Below, piece by piece: positions 6,177-6,683 of a stretch of DNA of 6,683 nt. The DNA is from Desulfobacterales bacterium. Its GTDB lineage: Bacteria; Desulfobacterota; Desulfobacteria; Desulfobacterales; JAFDCJ01. Below the pieces are notes generated by a model. That model was not told where the DNA came from. It searched no databases and saw only the letters and a program-made list of their open reading frames with translations. The stretch is from contig JAOZPY010000024.1 of the NCBI GenBank assembly GCA_029932495.1, positions 8,538 to 15,220 on the forward strand. The letters run 5' to 3'. The translations under genes were made by a program, and so were the position numbers. How positions within the stretch are numbered: position 1 is the first letter of the stretch; every line of letters begins with the position of its first letter.

Positions 6177-6683
6177 TCAGGCAGCCTTCGACAGCTTGAC
6201 CGCGCATACCTTGTATTCGGGAATGCCGGATATCGGATCCAGGGCGGCATTGGTGAGCCGGTTGGCCGCTGCCTGGGCATAGTGAAAGGGGATGAAGATC
6301 GTCCCGGCGACCGCCTTGCGCGACACTTTGATTCGCGCCTGGATATTTCCCCGGCGCGAAGCGATGTCCACCAGCGTGCCTTCCTGGACTTCGTATTTGC
6401 GGGCATCCTGGGGGGAGATTTCAACGAAGCATTCCGGTGCGATTTCATTCAGCCCCTCGGTGCGCATAGTCATGGTGCGGGTGTGATACTGGAATAGCAG
6501 GCGCCCGGTGGTCAGATACATGGGGTAGTCTTCGTCGGCATGTTCCGCCGGCGGAATGTACTCGATGCCATTGAATATCCCCTTGCCGCTGGAAAACTGC
6601 TCACGGTGTAAAATGGGGGTTCCAGGATGCTCCGGTGTCGGGCACGGCCAGTGGATACCCTCATGCTCGATGCGATCGTAGGT
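6177..6683 (-). CDS. fdhA: Formate dehydrogenase alpha subunit, C-terminal end (truncated by window edge)
   Basis: The 168 visible residues are the C-terminus of a molybdenum or tungsten bis-MGD oxidoreductase. Characteristic segments are the WPCP and HPGT patterns (about 13-23 of the visible part), PPAEHADEDYP (44-54), LTTGRLLFQYHTRTMT (57-72), and the molybdopterin-dinucleotide-binding domain (about 85-165) with FVEISPQDA, SRRGNI and the terminal IPEYKVCAVKL. This set is typical of the soluble formate dehydrogenase alpha chain, which oxidises formate or reduces CO2. Assignment to formate dehydrogenase rather than another bis-MGD enzyme rests on these patterns from memory. The catalytic Sec or Cys and the iron-sulfur ligands lie outside the window. 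The stop is TGA, followed by a strong terminator, so this is the last gene of its transcript. Confidence 0.85.
   Translation of the reverse strand, partial: TYDRIEHEGIHWPCPTPEHPGTPILHREQFSSGKGIFNGIEYIPPAEHADEDYPMYLTTGRLLFQYHTRTMTMRTEGLNEIAPECFVEISPQDARKYEVQEGTLVDIASRRGNIQARIKVSRKAVAGTIFIPFHYAQAAANRLTNAALDPISGIPEYKVCAVKLSKAA

Overview
The window reads as ordinary chromosome of a Gram-negative anaerobe, most likely a sulfate-reducing deltaproteobacterium (Desulfobacterales-like). This is inferred from a selenoprotein pyridine-nucleotide disulfide oxidoreductase, a formate dehydrogenase alpha subunit and a cluster of double-PilZ proteins on one moderately GC-rich contig. No sequence search was possible, so the taxonomy is tentative. 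I see no mobile element, CRISPR array, tRNA or rRNA.

Layout: (1) 1-1433, minus strand: 5' part of a DEAH-box RNA helicase of the HrpA family, running off the left edge. (2) 1434-1731: divergent intergenic region with an imperfect palindrome and no convincing gene. (3) 1732-3072, plus strand: an FAD/NAD(P)H disulfide reductase of the NADH oxidase / CoA-disulfide reductase family. Its catalytic cysteine codon is an in-frame TGA (1855-1857), followed at the expected distance by a bacterial SECIS-like hairpin (1871-1887). A gene caller that treats TGA as stop would miss the first 43 residues and start at Met44. (4) 3059-3787, 4004-4705 and 4702-5373, minus strand: two paralogous proteins, each with two PilZ (c-di-GMP receptor) domains, and an unrecognised helical protein. 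The helical protein and the second PilZ gene are coupled by an ATGA overlap; the other PilZ gene has its own promoter-like sequence. (5) 5480-5896, plus strand: YjbQ/UPF0047 family protein. (6) 5897-6176: intergenic, ending in a strong bidirectional terminator. (7) 6177-6683, minus strand: C-terminal end of a formate dehydrogenase alpha subunit, running off the right edge.

Functional reading: the selenoprotein is the standout. TGA is used as a normal stop by three other genes here (4004, 4702, 6177), so the code is not reassigned, and the interruption falls exactly on the redox-active residue. The PilZ group suggests c-di-GMP-responsive regulation of an unknown target. HrpA, YjbQ and formate dehydrogenase look like unrelated housekeeping or energy genes that happen to be neighbours.
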